Shown here in pieces: positions 1 to 10,319 of a stretch of 64,000 nt of DNA. How positions within the stretch are numbered: position 1 is the first letter of the stretch; each line of letters opens with the position of its first letter. The translations under genes were made by a program, and so were the position numbers. Location of the stretch: positions 33,925,718-33,989,717 of the forward strand of contig NC_041021.1 of the NCBI RefSeq assembly GCF_004193775.1, in the 5' to 3' direction. This DNA is from Glycine soja. Its lineage: Eukaryota > Streptophyta > Magnoliopsida > Fabales > Fabaceae. The notes beneath the pieces were generated by a model, which did not search any database, was not told where the DNA came from, and worked only from the letters and a program-made list of their open reading frames with translations.

Positions 1-1090
1 TTTACCCGATTCAACCACTAACAAGAAAAGCAAACGTTAGAGTACGTATAATAAAAAGGTAAATGGACATCAGGACAGAATAAGCTTACAATAACATGAA
101 CTAATAAGTCTATAGTCTATCCAAAGATCATGATACAAAATATCAGAGACGAAACTAGAAAAATATATGAGGGGGGCAAAAATTAATACATGAATCAACA
201 ATGATCCATAATTAAAATTAATTTTTCTTATATAAATTAAATCAATTTATCTATCGAATAATTTTTTAAAAAAACCTATTTAAACACAATTAATATAATT
301 GAAACTATGCAAAAAAAAACACCTGATTAAAAGAAATTAACGTATAATTTCTAAAATTATATAATAGATAAAATAATTAGGGTTTCTATAATTCATATAA
401 GAAAATAAAATAATTTATATAGCAATTAACATAAAAGAAGATAGTTTTACTAATGTATAGTTTTATTAAAAGCAACTGCTTACTCTATCTATCTAATGTA
501 TAGTTTTATTAATTAACCCAAATATGACTTAATTAAAAATGATATATGCGCAGAGATAAATGAGGAGTATGAAATTACACCCGGGATATAATTTTAATAA
601 TTATTGTATCATTTTTGTAATTTGATATAAAATGTGATTTTTATTAATCCAACCGTTGAATTATATCTACATGTTATCAAAATTATTTATGTCAAATTTT
701 GTTTGATTTTAATAATAAGATAATAAATAATTTTTTATTAATATCAACTTTTATATATGTAATTTATGTGAAAGAAACTTTTAATTAAAACACAACTAAT
801 GGATTTTAAAAAAATATTATTTAATTAAAAATTATAAAATAATGTAATAATTATTAAATTTATACTATTGGATTCTTTCTCTCAATATATATAACATCCG
901 AAGAAAATATATTTTTGTTTAAGCATGCGAAATGAACAAAAAAAATAACAAAAAGTACACGTGAAGGCTAACTTTAGAAGACGAATATGAAGTGGTGTGT
1001 TTTTCTGGCGGTGGGTGTGTGAGAAGTGAGTGCGAGAGAATAGAAAAGGGAAGGGGAATAGAAAATTCAACTCATGGAGTATGTTTTTCA
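1..1090. other. AT-rich non-coding DNA
   Basis: Strongly A/T-rich sequence with many stops in all frames. I see no coding similarity, RNA gene or clear repeat boundary here. Confidence 0.6.
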
Positions 1091-1096
1091 TATATG

Positions 1097-2176
1097 TAAA
1101 ATAGGTTATTTTGGTTTTACTACTCAAATTATTTTTTTATTATCTAATATTTTTATAAGTTTGATTTTAATACCTATCATTAATGATGATTTATTAAGTA
1201 ATCATATGATAAACTAATAGATGATGCATTTGCTTTGGTAAAAAATAAGGGACTAAATAGTATAAAAATATTTGTCCAGTATTTGATTTAAAAAATGATT
1301 GAGGGTTAGTTCAGAATAAAGAATGATGAACTAGAGAAATACTCAAAAACTTGTAACTCATAAAAGTTTGTACAACTTTTTATTCAGTGTCTAACAAAAG
1401 TAAAAGTACAATATTATCTCTATTTTCTGACTTTTCATTATCCCACATCTTTTTTCATTTTCTATATGTGCCTCCTTTTCTAAACCTCCTTCTCCAACCA
1501 TCATACCTTAGCCGTCAACATGGGCACCTTGCCTGCCGACAAGGGTCGTATGGACTACTTCTGTTCCCATTTTGTTCATTATTTTTTTTTTCTTTTCATT
1601 TTTAATTTATTCAAATGTTCCCATTGTCATTTTCTTCATTCTTGCTATATATATTTTTTCTTTTGGCCAACTTTGGCGAGGCCACATCGTGCTGTCGTCG
1701 TGACCCTATGGCGGCCTTGCTCCGCCAGGCCTTGCACCCGGTGGCATTAGGGGCCGTGCCTCCTTGGTGGAGTTGCCTCTCCTGTGTTGTGTCATCAAGA
1801 TGCTGTTAATACACCTATGATTTTATAGTAAAATTTATATTATTTTATCCAATACACAAGCACATCAAACGAAATACAACACAAAAATTACTTGTACTGT
1901 GCATCGACCACCAAATAACGTATAATATAAAAAAATTTCTTGTGACTCAACTACTTGTCCAATGTTATTATATCTCTCCTGTATTTTTAGCAAATCAAAC
2001 GCACCCGGAATGTCATGTTATCAATAATAATGTGATAGACTAATATAATATCACGTCATGACTTAACGACTTTTTATTGATGTCATATAATAAAATAGAA
2101 GATCAATAATCTCAGGTAGTAAAATAAATAAAAAGGTAATTTGTGCAGTAAAACAAAAATGTACTATTTTATAGGT
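1097..2176. mobile_element. Possible non-autonomous element with imperfect terminal inverted repeats
   Basis: The start (TAAAATAGG, then TTTTACTACTCAAATTA) and the reverse complement of the end (TAAAATAGT, then TTTTACTGCACAAATTA) resemble each other over about 40-80 bp, suggesting inverted termini. Between them lies a patch near 1500-1810 that is much more GC-rich than its surroundings and could be captured sequence, although I do not recognise any protein in it. No clean target duplication is visible, so the boundaries and identity are tentative. Confidence 0.3.
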
Positions 2177-2408
2177 AGGAAGAACCTATGTAGGCTTTGG
2201 AGTGGGCTCAGCAATTTAGGAGGTGCCTTTAACAATCCCTTTAAAATTCACTCCTGAAGCCACGTTGACATTGGTAGCTACCACTTTCCTTTCCTTTCCC
2301 AAGTGGGCAAATTCGGAGTCATGTTAAGGTCCCACACCGTGAATATAGTAGCAAATAAAAATCGATTGCCACAATCTATGTGTCTTCGAAGTTAACCAAA
2401 AAATAATA

Positions 2409-5400
2409 ATGGAGGTGCAGCAATGGTGGAGGCTCAGATTCTCCTTCAGGAATGCAACCATGGTCGTGTGTTTCCTTAACATAATCACTGCAATCTTCTT
2501 GCTTCATGCTTTTCTCACCTCTGCTTACACCCGCAACAAATTCTCCAACGCTAACTCAAACTCAGGCTAGTCCTTTTCTTTTTGTTCATTTTCTCTCTTT
2601 CTTGTGGAAATTTGTACCCTTGTAGTTGAATTGGATAATGGATATTCGGTGATTTCGTTGATCATGTCCTAAAGTTGAGATTTTTGGGGTAAAGATTGTG
2701 GCTTTTTGTGTGATTGGATTAAGTGGAAAGGGGGGGATGATGGGTTTTGTTGTTTGATAGATTGTGATTTGGGGTATTCTTAAAATTTTTTGATTTTTGT
2801 ATCTGGTGGTTGTTCTTAGACCTTAGAATTGTGAGTTTGAGTTATCATGATTGTGTAAAGTGCTGATGTTTAAAATCAGAAGATGGATTTCTTGGCAAGT
2901 GGTTTTGTCATACTTTATTTGCTTGCTGCCCACAGTTATATGTGAGTTTAGTTCAATATTTTAGCTTTGTAGGTGGTCCTTAAGTGATGAAGTTTGAACT
3001 TGTGGCTAGTGTTTTGAATTTTGTGACATGGGTTTGGATTTGAATCCTTGCATGTTATTAGAGAGTACCATTGTTCAAACTTCAGTGAACATAAGGCAAA
3101 TCTCAAAGTTGAAATTGTCACTGGTCGTCTTCCTTATTCAGTGGAACAAAGGGACTCACTTGAACAAAGGCTAATCTATGATAACTTTGGAGAGAAAGAC
3201 ACAGAACAGTTATCTTATAGTGACACTGATTCTACTTATGGACAGAGAAAAATGAAAACATTATATTTTTGAACTTTGGACTAAACAGTTATCTTATAAT
3301 GACACTGATTCTACTTTTAAAATGCCTATAATAGACTGATAGTGATATAATGTGAAGTATTTGTTAAACTTGCCTGCATCATATGTTCTTCATTTTAAAT
3401 TTGATGTTTTTAATTACAGCTCAACTCAATTACATTAAGGAATCTGAAGAGATTCGACTTGCCATGCTACCGGTGGAACTGATAAAAAGAGTGAGTTTGG
3501 AATTAGTTTTGTTCACTATATTTGTTATTACTATGGTTGCACATTAATGATGCTGAATATGTCAACAGTATAACTTAGAGAGGGACATACAATTAAAAAA
3601 TCCTTGCACTTTTTCTGACCAACTGATAGCTTATTTCAGATGTTCTGGAACAAACCCAGAACTTTGTTGTGGTTTTCAATTCATTGTCTAGATGGAAAAC
3701 TAAAAGGAGGTCATTTTTCAAATTATTCACATACAAAGCCTCTGCTCTGCCCTATACCGAATTTTCTATTTACTAGTGACTTGATAGCTTATCTGTCTGC
3801 CTCTGCATCTCTAAATGTAACATGAATTAAGATATACTTTGTTAAACTCATTTCTTGCACAATACTAATTCTTTTTTTTATTGTTTCAGCCAAATCCCTC
3901 TGTTTGTCTGTGTGTTTTTTTCTTCTCTTTTCCTTTTTACTACGACACACCAGTGAGATTATATTGCAATTCACTGACTTCATTGCTTTCAATTGTGTAA
4001 ATCTGCATTTTTCCTGAACAAAGCTTGATCAGAGTAATATAAATTGTAAACTTTTAGTTCTTCAGCTGGTCGTGTTCATATAACATGCCACCATCACTGA
4101 TATGCCTCATCATATCTATTGTAATCAGACACTCATTTACTTAAAATTAAAATTGCCCAGTGTCTAACATTCAAAAGTTAGACACTTAGACATCATGGTA
4201 GGTGGGTCAAGTATGGGAATTCAGAAGTTTAAATCAAGTATAATGAAGCCTTGTTTCTTCAACATGGCTATTTATGCACACATAATCACTTCCTCTTCCT
4301 TTAATTTCTCCTATTGCATGTTTGGTCTTCACTGCAATCATCTCTATACAGTGTGAGCTTTAGTCATACATATCTGAAAATTTAACTTCTATATAAGTGA
4401 GAAATTTTTTTAACTTTTGGGTATGCCAAAATGTGTTTCTCAACAGTCATAGCAATGTCCTAGTTTGTTTTCCTTTTGAGAGGCTAAAGCTAGGCCAGCG
4501 ATACAGTATACACCAGTGGTTCAACTTCTGGTATATATATTTTTTAAGAATACATCTTTCTATAAATCTGAGTGTATTCCATTTTAGGTGAGGGAGATTG
4601 AGCAGGAAGTATACACTGAACCAGAAACTGCCCAGAAGAAAGACACAAAGCTGACTGCTGCAGTTGATCTGTCTAAAAGGTTAAAGGATTTCCGTTCCTT
4701 GAATGATGCTGCCAGCTTGAAAGGTATTTCTCTTTTCTCCCTAACAAACCATCTCAATCATAACACACTTTTGTGTGCAAATATACAAGATAAATGTTCA
4801 TGCTCATCATTTATCACTTGTCTAAAAAATAATTTATTCAGGAAGTTTTTTCCTGAGTATTACTTAATAATTATTTCAGTTCCATCATATTTGGAATTGT
4901 GGATTATCATAGTGATGCAGCAATAGAATCACAAAAAACCATAGTTATAAGTTGGACAACATTAGCCATTTAGGTGAGGATCCTTCATTAGCACGTTTGT
5001 AACAGGGACATGATTTGTGTTTAAAGGCTTATAGGATTAGGCAATTAGCAATAAATTCTATGAAGATTTGTAATTATTTATTGACTTGAATATGTTTTTG
5101 ATCCCTAATAAATATCTAATTTTTGTGTTTGTTCCCTAATAATTTTTTGTTTTGCATTGAGTCCCTAATAAAACAACAATTTTGTTTTTAGTCCTTGACA
5201 CTTTTTTTAGTCCTTGATAAATTATCAAATTTTGTGTTTGCTCCCTAATAATTTTTTTCCATTTTTTATTAGTCGGAACGAAAATAAAATTTGCTAATTT
5301 ATTAGGGAGCAAATACAAAATTTGTTAATTTATCAAGGACTAAAAAAAGTATCAAGGACTAAAAACAAAATTGTTGTTTTACTAGGGACTCAATGCAAAA

Positions 5401-6400
5401 CAAAAAATTATTAGAGAGCAAACACAAAAATCGAATATTTATTAGGGATCAAAAACATATTTAAGCATTATTTATTAGATAAATGTTCAATTCTATGGGC
5501 AGTTCCAACAAATTTAACTTTTTTTTTTCTTTTTGTATTCTCTTAGCTACACTATGTTTAAAGCCTAGAACCCATTCTGTTTTAAGGGCTACAACAGTTT
5601 TGCATCTTCTACCTGGCATAGTTTAAAGTTTCCACTTTCTAGTTCCCAGCTCTTTTCTTTGTATTCACCCAAAACCTATCAAACCCTGAAACTTTATTAT
5701 GCAAACCCTGCTTTCATCACACTTGCAGCCAGCTGTGCCTATGTTAGCCCATGATATGCCTCCAATCTTTTTTCCTGATGTAGTTCTTCACACCAGCTTG
5801 TTTCCTACTGGAAAAATAACCTTACTTGAGCCAGCAAGTAATTTTTGCCAGCAAAATGTTTAAAATGGATTCCAGTGAACTTTACAGTTCATTGATATTT
5901 TTTCAAGTTCTCCTTTGTGTTCACTTTTGTTTATCTTTATATGTCCCTCACTTGTGTCATCAAAATAAAAATAAAAAACCTTAACTGACATGATTTAATT
6001 GATGTTCTAAAGCTGATTTAAACAAAGCTTAAAGCCAAATTTCACAATATTGGATTTGTTCTCCTCTCTAAAGGCTATGTTTTCTACAAACTACAATCAT
6101 CATTGCATCCACGTAACGGCTTTTGCTGTTACTGTATACAATTTATTCTGGAGTTTGGTTTACAATATATCCACTGTTCCAATTTCAAGCTTCTCATATT
6201 GAAACCTGAATCCTGCGGTATTTCAGTAAAGAAACATTCCTTGCTTTAGATCATACCAACAAAATTATATTGGCATTGGAGTTAATTCCCTTTGATGATG
6301 TTTGTGGTTCTCAGCTTTGGAGGAATGGCGAAAGAGGAAGATGGAGAGGGCCAGACAAAGAGAATTGGAGAAAAATGGAACAACTTCTTCTCAAGCTTGA
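2409..6400 (+). CDS. Small single-pass membrane protein, 149 residues, four coding exons
   Basis: The coding exons are 2409-2565, 3420-3490, 4588-4723 and 6315-6400. They total 450 nt and splice in phase to 149 codons plus TGA. The start is MEVQQWWRLRFSFRN, followed by a hydrophobic segment at about residues 16-40 (VVCFLNIITAIFLLHAF) that looks like a signal anchor. The rest is charged and helix-prone: KESEEIRLAMLPVELIKR in exon 2, a Lys/Glu-rich stretch in exon 3, and a basic tail LEEWRKRKMERARQRELEKN in exon 4. Introns 2 and 3 have GT-AG ends (GTGAGT and GTATTT donors). Intron 1 fits only with a GC donor, CAG|GCTAGT. I believe it belongs to an uncharacterised conserved plant membrane-protein family, but I cannot name a function. 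An earlier in-frame ATG than 2409 was not seen. Intron 3 (4724-6314) contains a transposon. This is the only gene in the window without a disabling lesion. Confidence 0.85.
3206..3316 (+). repeat. Short direct duplication in intron 1
   Basis: A 32-bp segment at 3206-3237 (ACAGTTATCTTATAGTGACA and following) recurs at 3285-3316 with one mismatch. The copies are 79 bp apart. It lies inside intron 1 of the 149-residue protein gene and has no evident function. Confidence 0.7.
5083..5466. mobile_element. 384-bp foldback (MULE-like) MITE in intron 3
   Basis: Two arms of about 190 bp are almost perfect inverted copies of one another, so the whole element folds into one long hairpin centred near 5275. 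The ends read GACTTGAATATGTTTTTGAT on the left and the reverse complement GCTTAAATATGTTTTTGAT on the right. It is flanked by a perfect 10-bp direct repeat, ATTATTTATT (5073-5082 and 5467-5476), consistent with the 9-10-bp duplications of Mutator-like elements. It has no coding capacity. It sits in intron 3 of the membrane-protein gene and would be transcribed with the pre-mRNA. Confidence 0.85.
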
Positions 6401-6546
6401 CTTTATATATTCTCTTATATCAAGTGAAAGTTGACATGCTGATTTCAATACATAATGGGACAATTAGTAGTCATTTAGTGTACACTGTATAGCATCTTTA
6501 AGATTTTCCACAGCTTATGTTATAAAGGAATCTTTCTTCGGACAGA

Positions 6547-7066
6547 ATTTGTGATTGATAGTTTGATACTATTACTCATCTACTTTAGTTTTCTTTATAT
6601 TTTAAAAATTAAAATAAATAATTTACCATCTTTCTTGATCTTGTCTGATTGTATCTTCTTGCTTTCCACCGTTACTTTTCAAGAAGCATAGTGTCATGAA
6701 AATTGTATGAAGGCAGCCATTTGTGATTGATAGTTTGATACTATTGCTCATCTTCTACTTTAGTTTTCTTTATATTTTAAAAATTGAAATAAATAATTTA
6801 TCATCTTTCTTGATCTTGTTTGATTGTATCTTCTTGCTTTCCACCGTTACTTTTCAAGAAGCACAGTGTCATGAAAATTGTATGAAGGCAACAATTTGTG
6901 ATTGATAGTTTGATACTCTTACTCATCTTCTACTTTAGTTTTCTTTATATTTTAAAAATTAAAATAAATAATTTACCATCTTTCTTGATCTTGTTTGATT
7001 GTATCTTGCTTTCCACCGTTACTTTTCATGATGCATAGTGTCATGAAAATTGTATGAAGGCAGCAA
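6547..7066 (+). repeat. Three tandem copies of a 172-175-bp unit downstream of the coding sequence
   Basis: The unit starts ATTTGTGATTGATAGTTTGA at 6547, 6719 and 6894 and ends near GTATGAAGGCAGC. The three copies differ by scattered substitutions and small indels (for example, copy 3 lacks a TTC near 7005). The array begins about 150 bp after the stop codon of the 149-residue protein gene, so it probably lies in the 3' UTR or immediate downstream DNA. No coding function is apparent. Confidence 0.9.
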
Positions 7067-7199
7067 CTGTGGAGTGAGGATCAAGGCATTATTGTTATGA
7101 AATATAGCTGGAAGCTACTACTATATATATTATTAGCGTACGACTGAGTTAGATTTTGGAGGAAAAGGGCGGAGAGGTAAAATTTTTATTTCTAAAAAA

Positions 7200-8639
7200 G
7201 CTTAAATATGTTTTTAATCTTTGATATATATACTTGAATTTTGCGTTTGATTCTTGATTAAAAAAAAAATCGCATTTGCTCCCTGATATATGAAAAGTTT
7301 TGTTTTAAATCTCTATTGCCAGTTAAGTGATGATGTGTTTGTTAAATATTTGACAACATGGTTTATGGTGACTAAAAAATCGTCAATATTTATTTCAAAA
7401 TTAAATTTAAACTTTCTGACGGTTAAAAACCACCATAATCAATTAAAGTAAAAAATAAATATTGAGAAGGTTCTCTGCTTTTCCCTCTTCTTCCATGACC
7501 TCCTCCTTTGCATTGTTGCCTTCAACCACTCTCGCATCGTCTATGTCTTTGCTGGCGTCGATTTGCGGTGGGCCCCCACTCTACCATCATTGTGGGCTAT
7601 CGTTACCACAACCGTGTGTCCTAGATCTCCAGTGTCAGATTCCCGCAGGCGCCTTCCCCTGTCGAGACAAATATCGAGGGAGACGCAGTGGAGCTCGTTG
7701 GAACTGTTGTGTTACCAACATAGTAACCATCGGCTTCTTACTTGAGGCCTCTCCCATCAGCAACAAGCCTCTCATTGAAGGAAACAACAAAGACAATGCT
7801 TATTCCTAACCAACCTATGAGCAAGAGCACCAACCTTGTTTCATCGAGAAGTGGGACCAACTATTCCTCCAATAACTACAAGCTCTTCTTTGACTTTGAG
7901 AATGTTCTGCATCTCATGTACTAGGGTCCTCATGTTTCGAGTGTTTAGTGTCCTTACACTTGGTTTCAAAGCAATAACTTCAATAATGGAAATGGTAGGT
8001 TCACTTTCAATGATAGCAAGGTTGTTGTGCTCGACGATTTCGGCAAACTCGTTTCTTCTGATAACCTCACTTTCGCTACAATCGATTACAAGATGGTGGT
8101 GCTTCGACGAGATTGACCCTCAATCACGACGAAAATGCGAGGGTGTATAGCATCAGAGATAGAGAAGATAATTGGAAGGTGATGGAAATATTTGGACCAC
8201 AACCTTGTTTTATTCATGGGATTTGGGGACCCAATAGTTATTGTAGTAATAAACCAACTACTGGAAGAATGTGTTCCTGCCTTCCAAGTATTAGAACAAA
8301 AATTACAAGATTAAATTAATTAAATTTTGCTTTTGAGAGTTAAAATTAACTTATGCTTTTTCAATTTTTCGCTTGAAGCAAGGGTTTTCCCTAATTTATT
8401 TATTTTTTTACCTTAATACCGCTAGAAAATTTAAATTTGATTTTGAAACAAATAGTGATGGTTTTTGAGCCGTCAAAAATTATTATCAAAATATTTAACA
8501 GACATGTTATCATTTAGCTAATGGTAGAAATCTGAAACAAAACTTTTCAAATATCAAGGAACAAATACGAAGAAAAAATTTATCAGGGATCAAATGCAAA
8601 ATTCGGATATATATCTGAAATCAAAAACATTTTTTAGCC
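7200..8639. mobile_element. Pack-MULE-like foldback element carrying host gene sequence
   Basis: The left arm (7200 to about 7455, starting GCTTAAATATGTTTTTAATC) and the reverse complement of the right arm (8639 back to about 8395, starting GGCTAAAAAATGTTTTTGAT) match over roughly 240 bp, including the shared stretch GAAAAGTTTTGTTT. The termini belong to the same CTTAAATATGTTTTTGAT family as the 5083-5466 element. Between the arms lies GC-richer sequence with a decayed receptor-kinase fragment. Flanks TCTAAAAA and TATAAAAA are only an imperfect duplication. Long inverted arms plus a transduplicated host gene fragment is the Pack-MULE pattern. Confidence 0.7.
7742..8300 (+). pseudogene. Fragment of a G-type lectin S-receptor-like kinase ectodomain (ZmPK1-like)
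   Basis: From about 7789 the frame reads LIPNQPMSKSTNLVSSRSGT followed by NYKLFFDFENVLHLMY, then a stop at 7922-7924. The same frame resumes as GRFTFNDSKVVVLDDFGKL and SSDNLTFATIDYKMVVLRRD. A frameshift near 8110 then gives LTLNHDENARVYSIRDREDN and PQPCFIHGIWGPNSYCSNK. These are characteristic of the region between the bulb-lectin domain and the Cys-rich S-locus glycoprotein segment of ZmPK1-type receptor kinases. Transmembrane and kinase parts are absent. There are at least two stops and one frameshift, so it cannot make a receptor. Sequence from 7460 to 7740 may be a more decayed upstream part of the same gene. It is bounded by the inverted arms of the surrounding element. Confidence 0.75.
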
Positions 8640-8934
8640 TTATAAAAATAACTATTATTAACATTTTATGTTCAATAAGTTATAAGATTGGTTTGATGAT
8701 AAAAAGAAAAAAAGAAAAAAAGACTTGTGAGTTCGACTCCTCTCACTAACAATTAATAACTTACATTTGTCCATTAAAAAAACTTTTTTTCTTGGATCCT
8801 TAATTTTAGTTAAAACTACTATAATGAGTATTTTTATTATGCATTCCTCCATTCTTTTTTTCTTTTTATCTTTCATTTGCCATGACACTGTCCTGGTTTA
8901 ATTGTTACAATAGAAACTCTGGAGTCTCTCGGGA

Positions 8935-9357
8935 ATTCAGTAACTAGCAGTTTCATACGCTACAAGGATTCCAAATGGCAAAATAAGGCAAATCAAGGAG
9001 CCTATAGCTTAAGATTATAAATCCTCTGCAAGAAGCCACGATAAGTCCCCATGATTGACATTTAGAAAACAATGGCAGATATGGAATATTGAAAACCACA
9101 TTTGCAGGATCATCATGAAGTTCTCTATGTCTACGGAATTAACTCCAGCAGGATTTTCGGGGGATCTCAAGAAGTCGGTGTGTGGGTGCAGGCCCTAAGT
9201 CAAAATGGGATTTGGTGAATTGAGGATCGGAAATTAGAAAAAGCCATGACCTACGCACACACTTGAAACGCAATAGAGTTCTTAAAGGCAATCTTAACAG
9301 AATTTCTACAATTAGATCGCCAGGGAAAATGAGAGGGAGAGTGGTCTTCCTCTTCAT
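8935..9357 (-). pseudogene. F-box protein pseudogene (N-terminal part)
   Basis: Reading on the minus strand from an ATG at 9357, the protein starts MKRKTTLP and has a clear F-box: LPLIFPGDLIVEILLRLPLR, then LLRFKCVRRSWLFLISDPQF and TKSHFDLGPAPTHRLLEIP. F-box proteins recruit substrates to SCF ubiquitin ligases through Skp1. A stop follows CWS at about 9139. Beyond it, in shifted frames, SWGLIVASCRGFIILSYRLL and FAIWNPC (down to about 8935) match the start of the associated domain of plant F-box/kelch or CPR1-like proteins. The remainder of the roughly 350-400-residue protein is missing. The stops, the frameshift and the truncation make it a pseudogene. Confidence 0.75.
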
Positions 9358-9429
9358 CTTCTTTACCAATCGATCAATAATGGAATGTATATACAGGAAA
9401 AAAAAAAAAAAAGGAGTACACCCCATTTT

Positions 9430-10319
9430 TGGGTGAATGAATGCGGTGGGAGGTGATGAATGAATGAATGCATTATGTTGAATAATATAAACTTTATTTA
9501 GTCCATTAATTAAATGTTAGGTTTATTTAAGTTTGTGTTATTATTCCAAAGAAAATTCAAAAGAAGTGTAGAAATAAATAGATGTAATATTTAATAAGTA
9601 ATTGAAAGAAATGTGTAAAATTAAATAACTGGGAGAAATATGTAGAAATCTAGTGTGTGGATTTTTTTTTCTTAATGTATTGAAACTCTTGTTTGGAGCC
9701 TATAAAAAGAGAAAAGATTGTCATTTGTAAACTAAGTCAAAACCAAAACATTTCTGAAGTAATAAAAACTATTTTTTTTCAAATATTTTCTCCTCCTCCA
9801 TTTATTTCAAATACTTATGTAACCTTGTTCTTTCCAACACATTATGCATATATCAATATACAATCGAGGTAGCTTTTATCTTTTTCGAATATTTCTAAAT
9901 TTGTTTTAAATTTTAATTTTATTTAAATTTTAAATCTTAGTTTTATTGTATAAGATACTTTTTAGATAAATTAAATCTTAAAATAATTTATAATCTAAAT
10001 CAATCCTAAAAAAAATTATTGTAGTCTTAATAGGACATGTCAAAATTTAAAATTAAATTTAAATTAAGATTAATCAATGTTAGAGTAATATTTAAATTTA
10101 GTTTTTTTTTACATACCAACATGTTAAGATTTATAATAAATTAGTTTATTATTTATGCTTGACAAGTCATTTCAGTCTATTTTATTGTTTTTCCTTTACT
10201 TCTTGTTAAAAATCTTTTTTTTAATAGTTTCTAACATTTTTGTGTTAGATTTTAGTTTTTTTTATCTTTCATTATCTTTTCATAGTATGAAATTTTTTAA
10301 GAAATAATAAAAGATTTAG
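9430..10319. other. AT-rich non-coding DNA with a GAATGAAT microrepeat
   Basis: A short GAATGAAT-type repeat lies at 9434-9470. The remainder is A/T-rich with no coding similarity. The stretch 9880-10010 resembles 31440-31600, which lies on the far side of the nested transposon block, so the two may be copies of one dispersed repeat. Confidence 0.5.

Noticed and set aside
3048..3272. Open stretch of 74 codons inside intron 1
   Set aside because: No similarity recognised, and using it as an exon does not fit the phase of the flanking exons.
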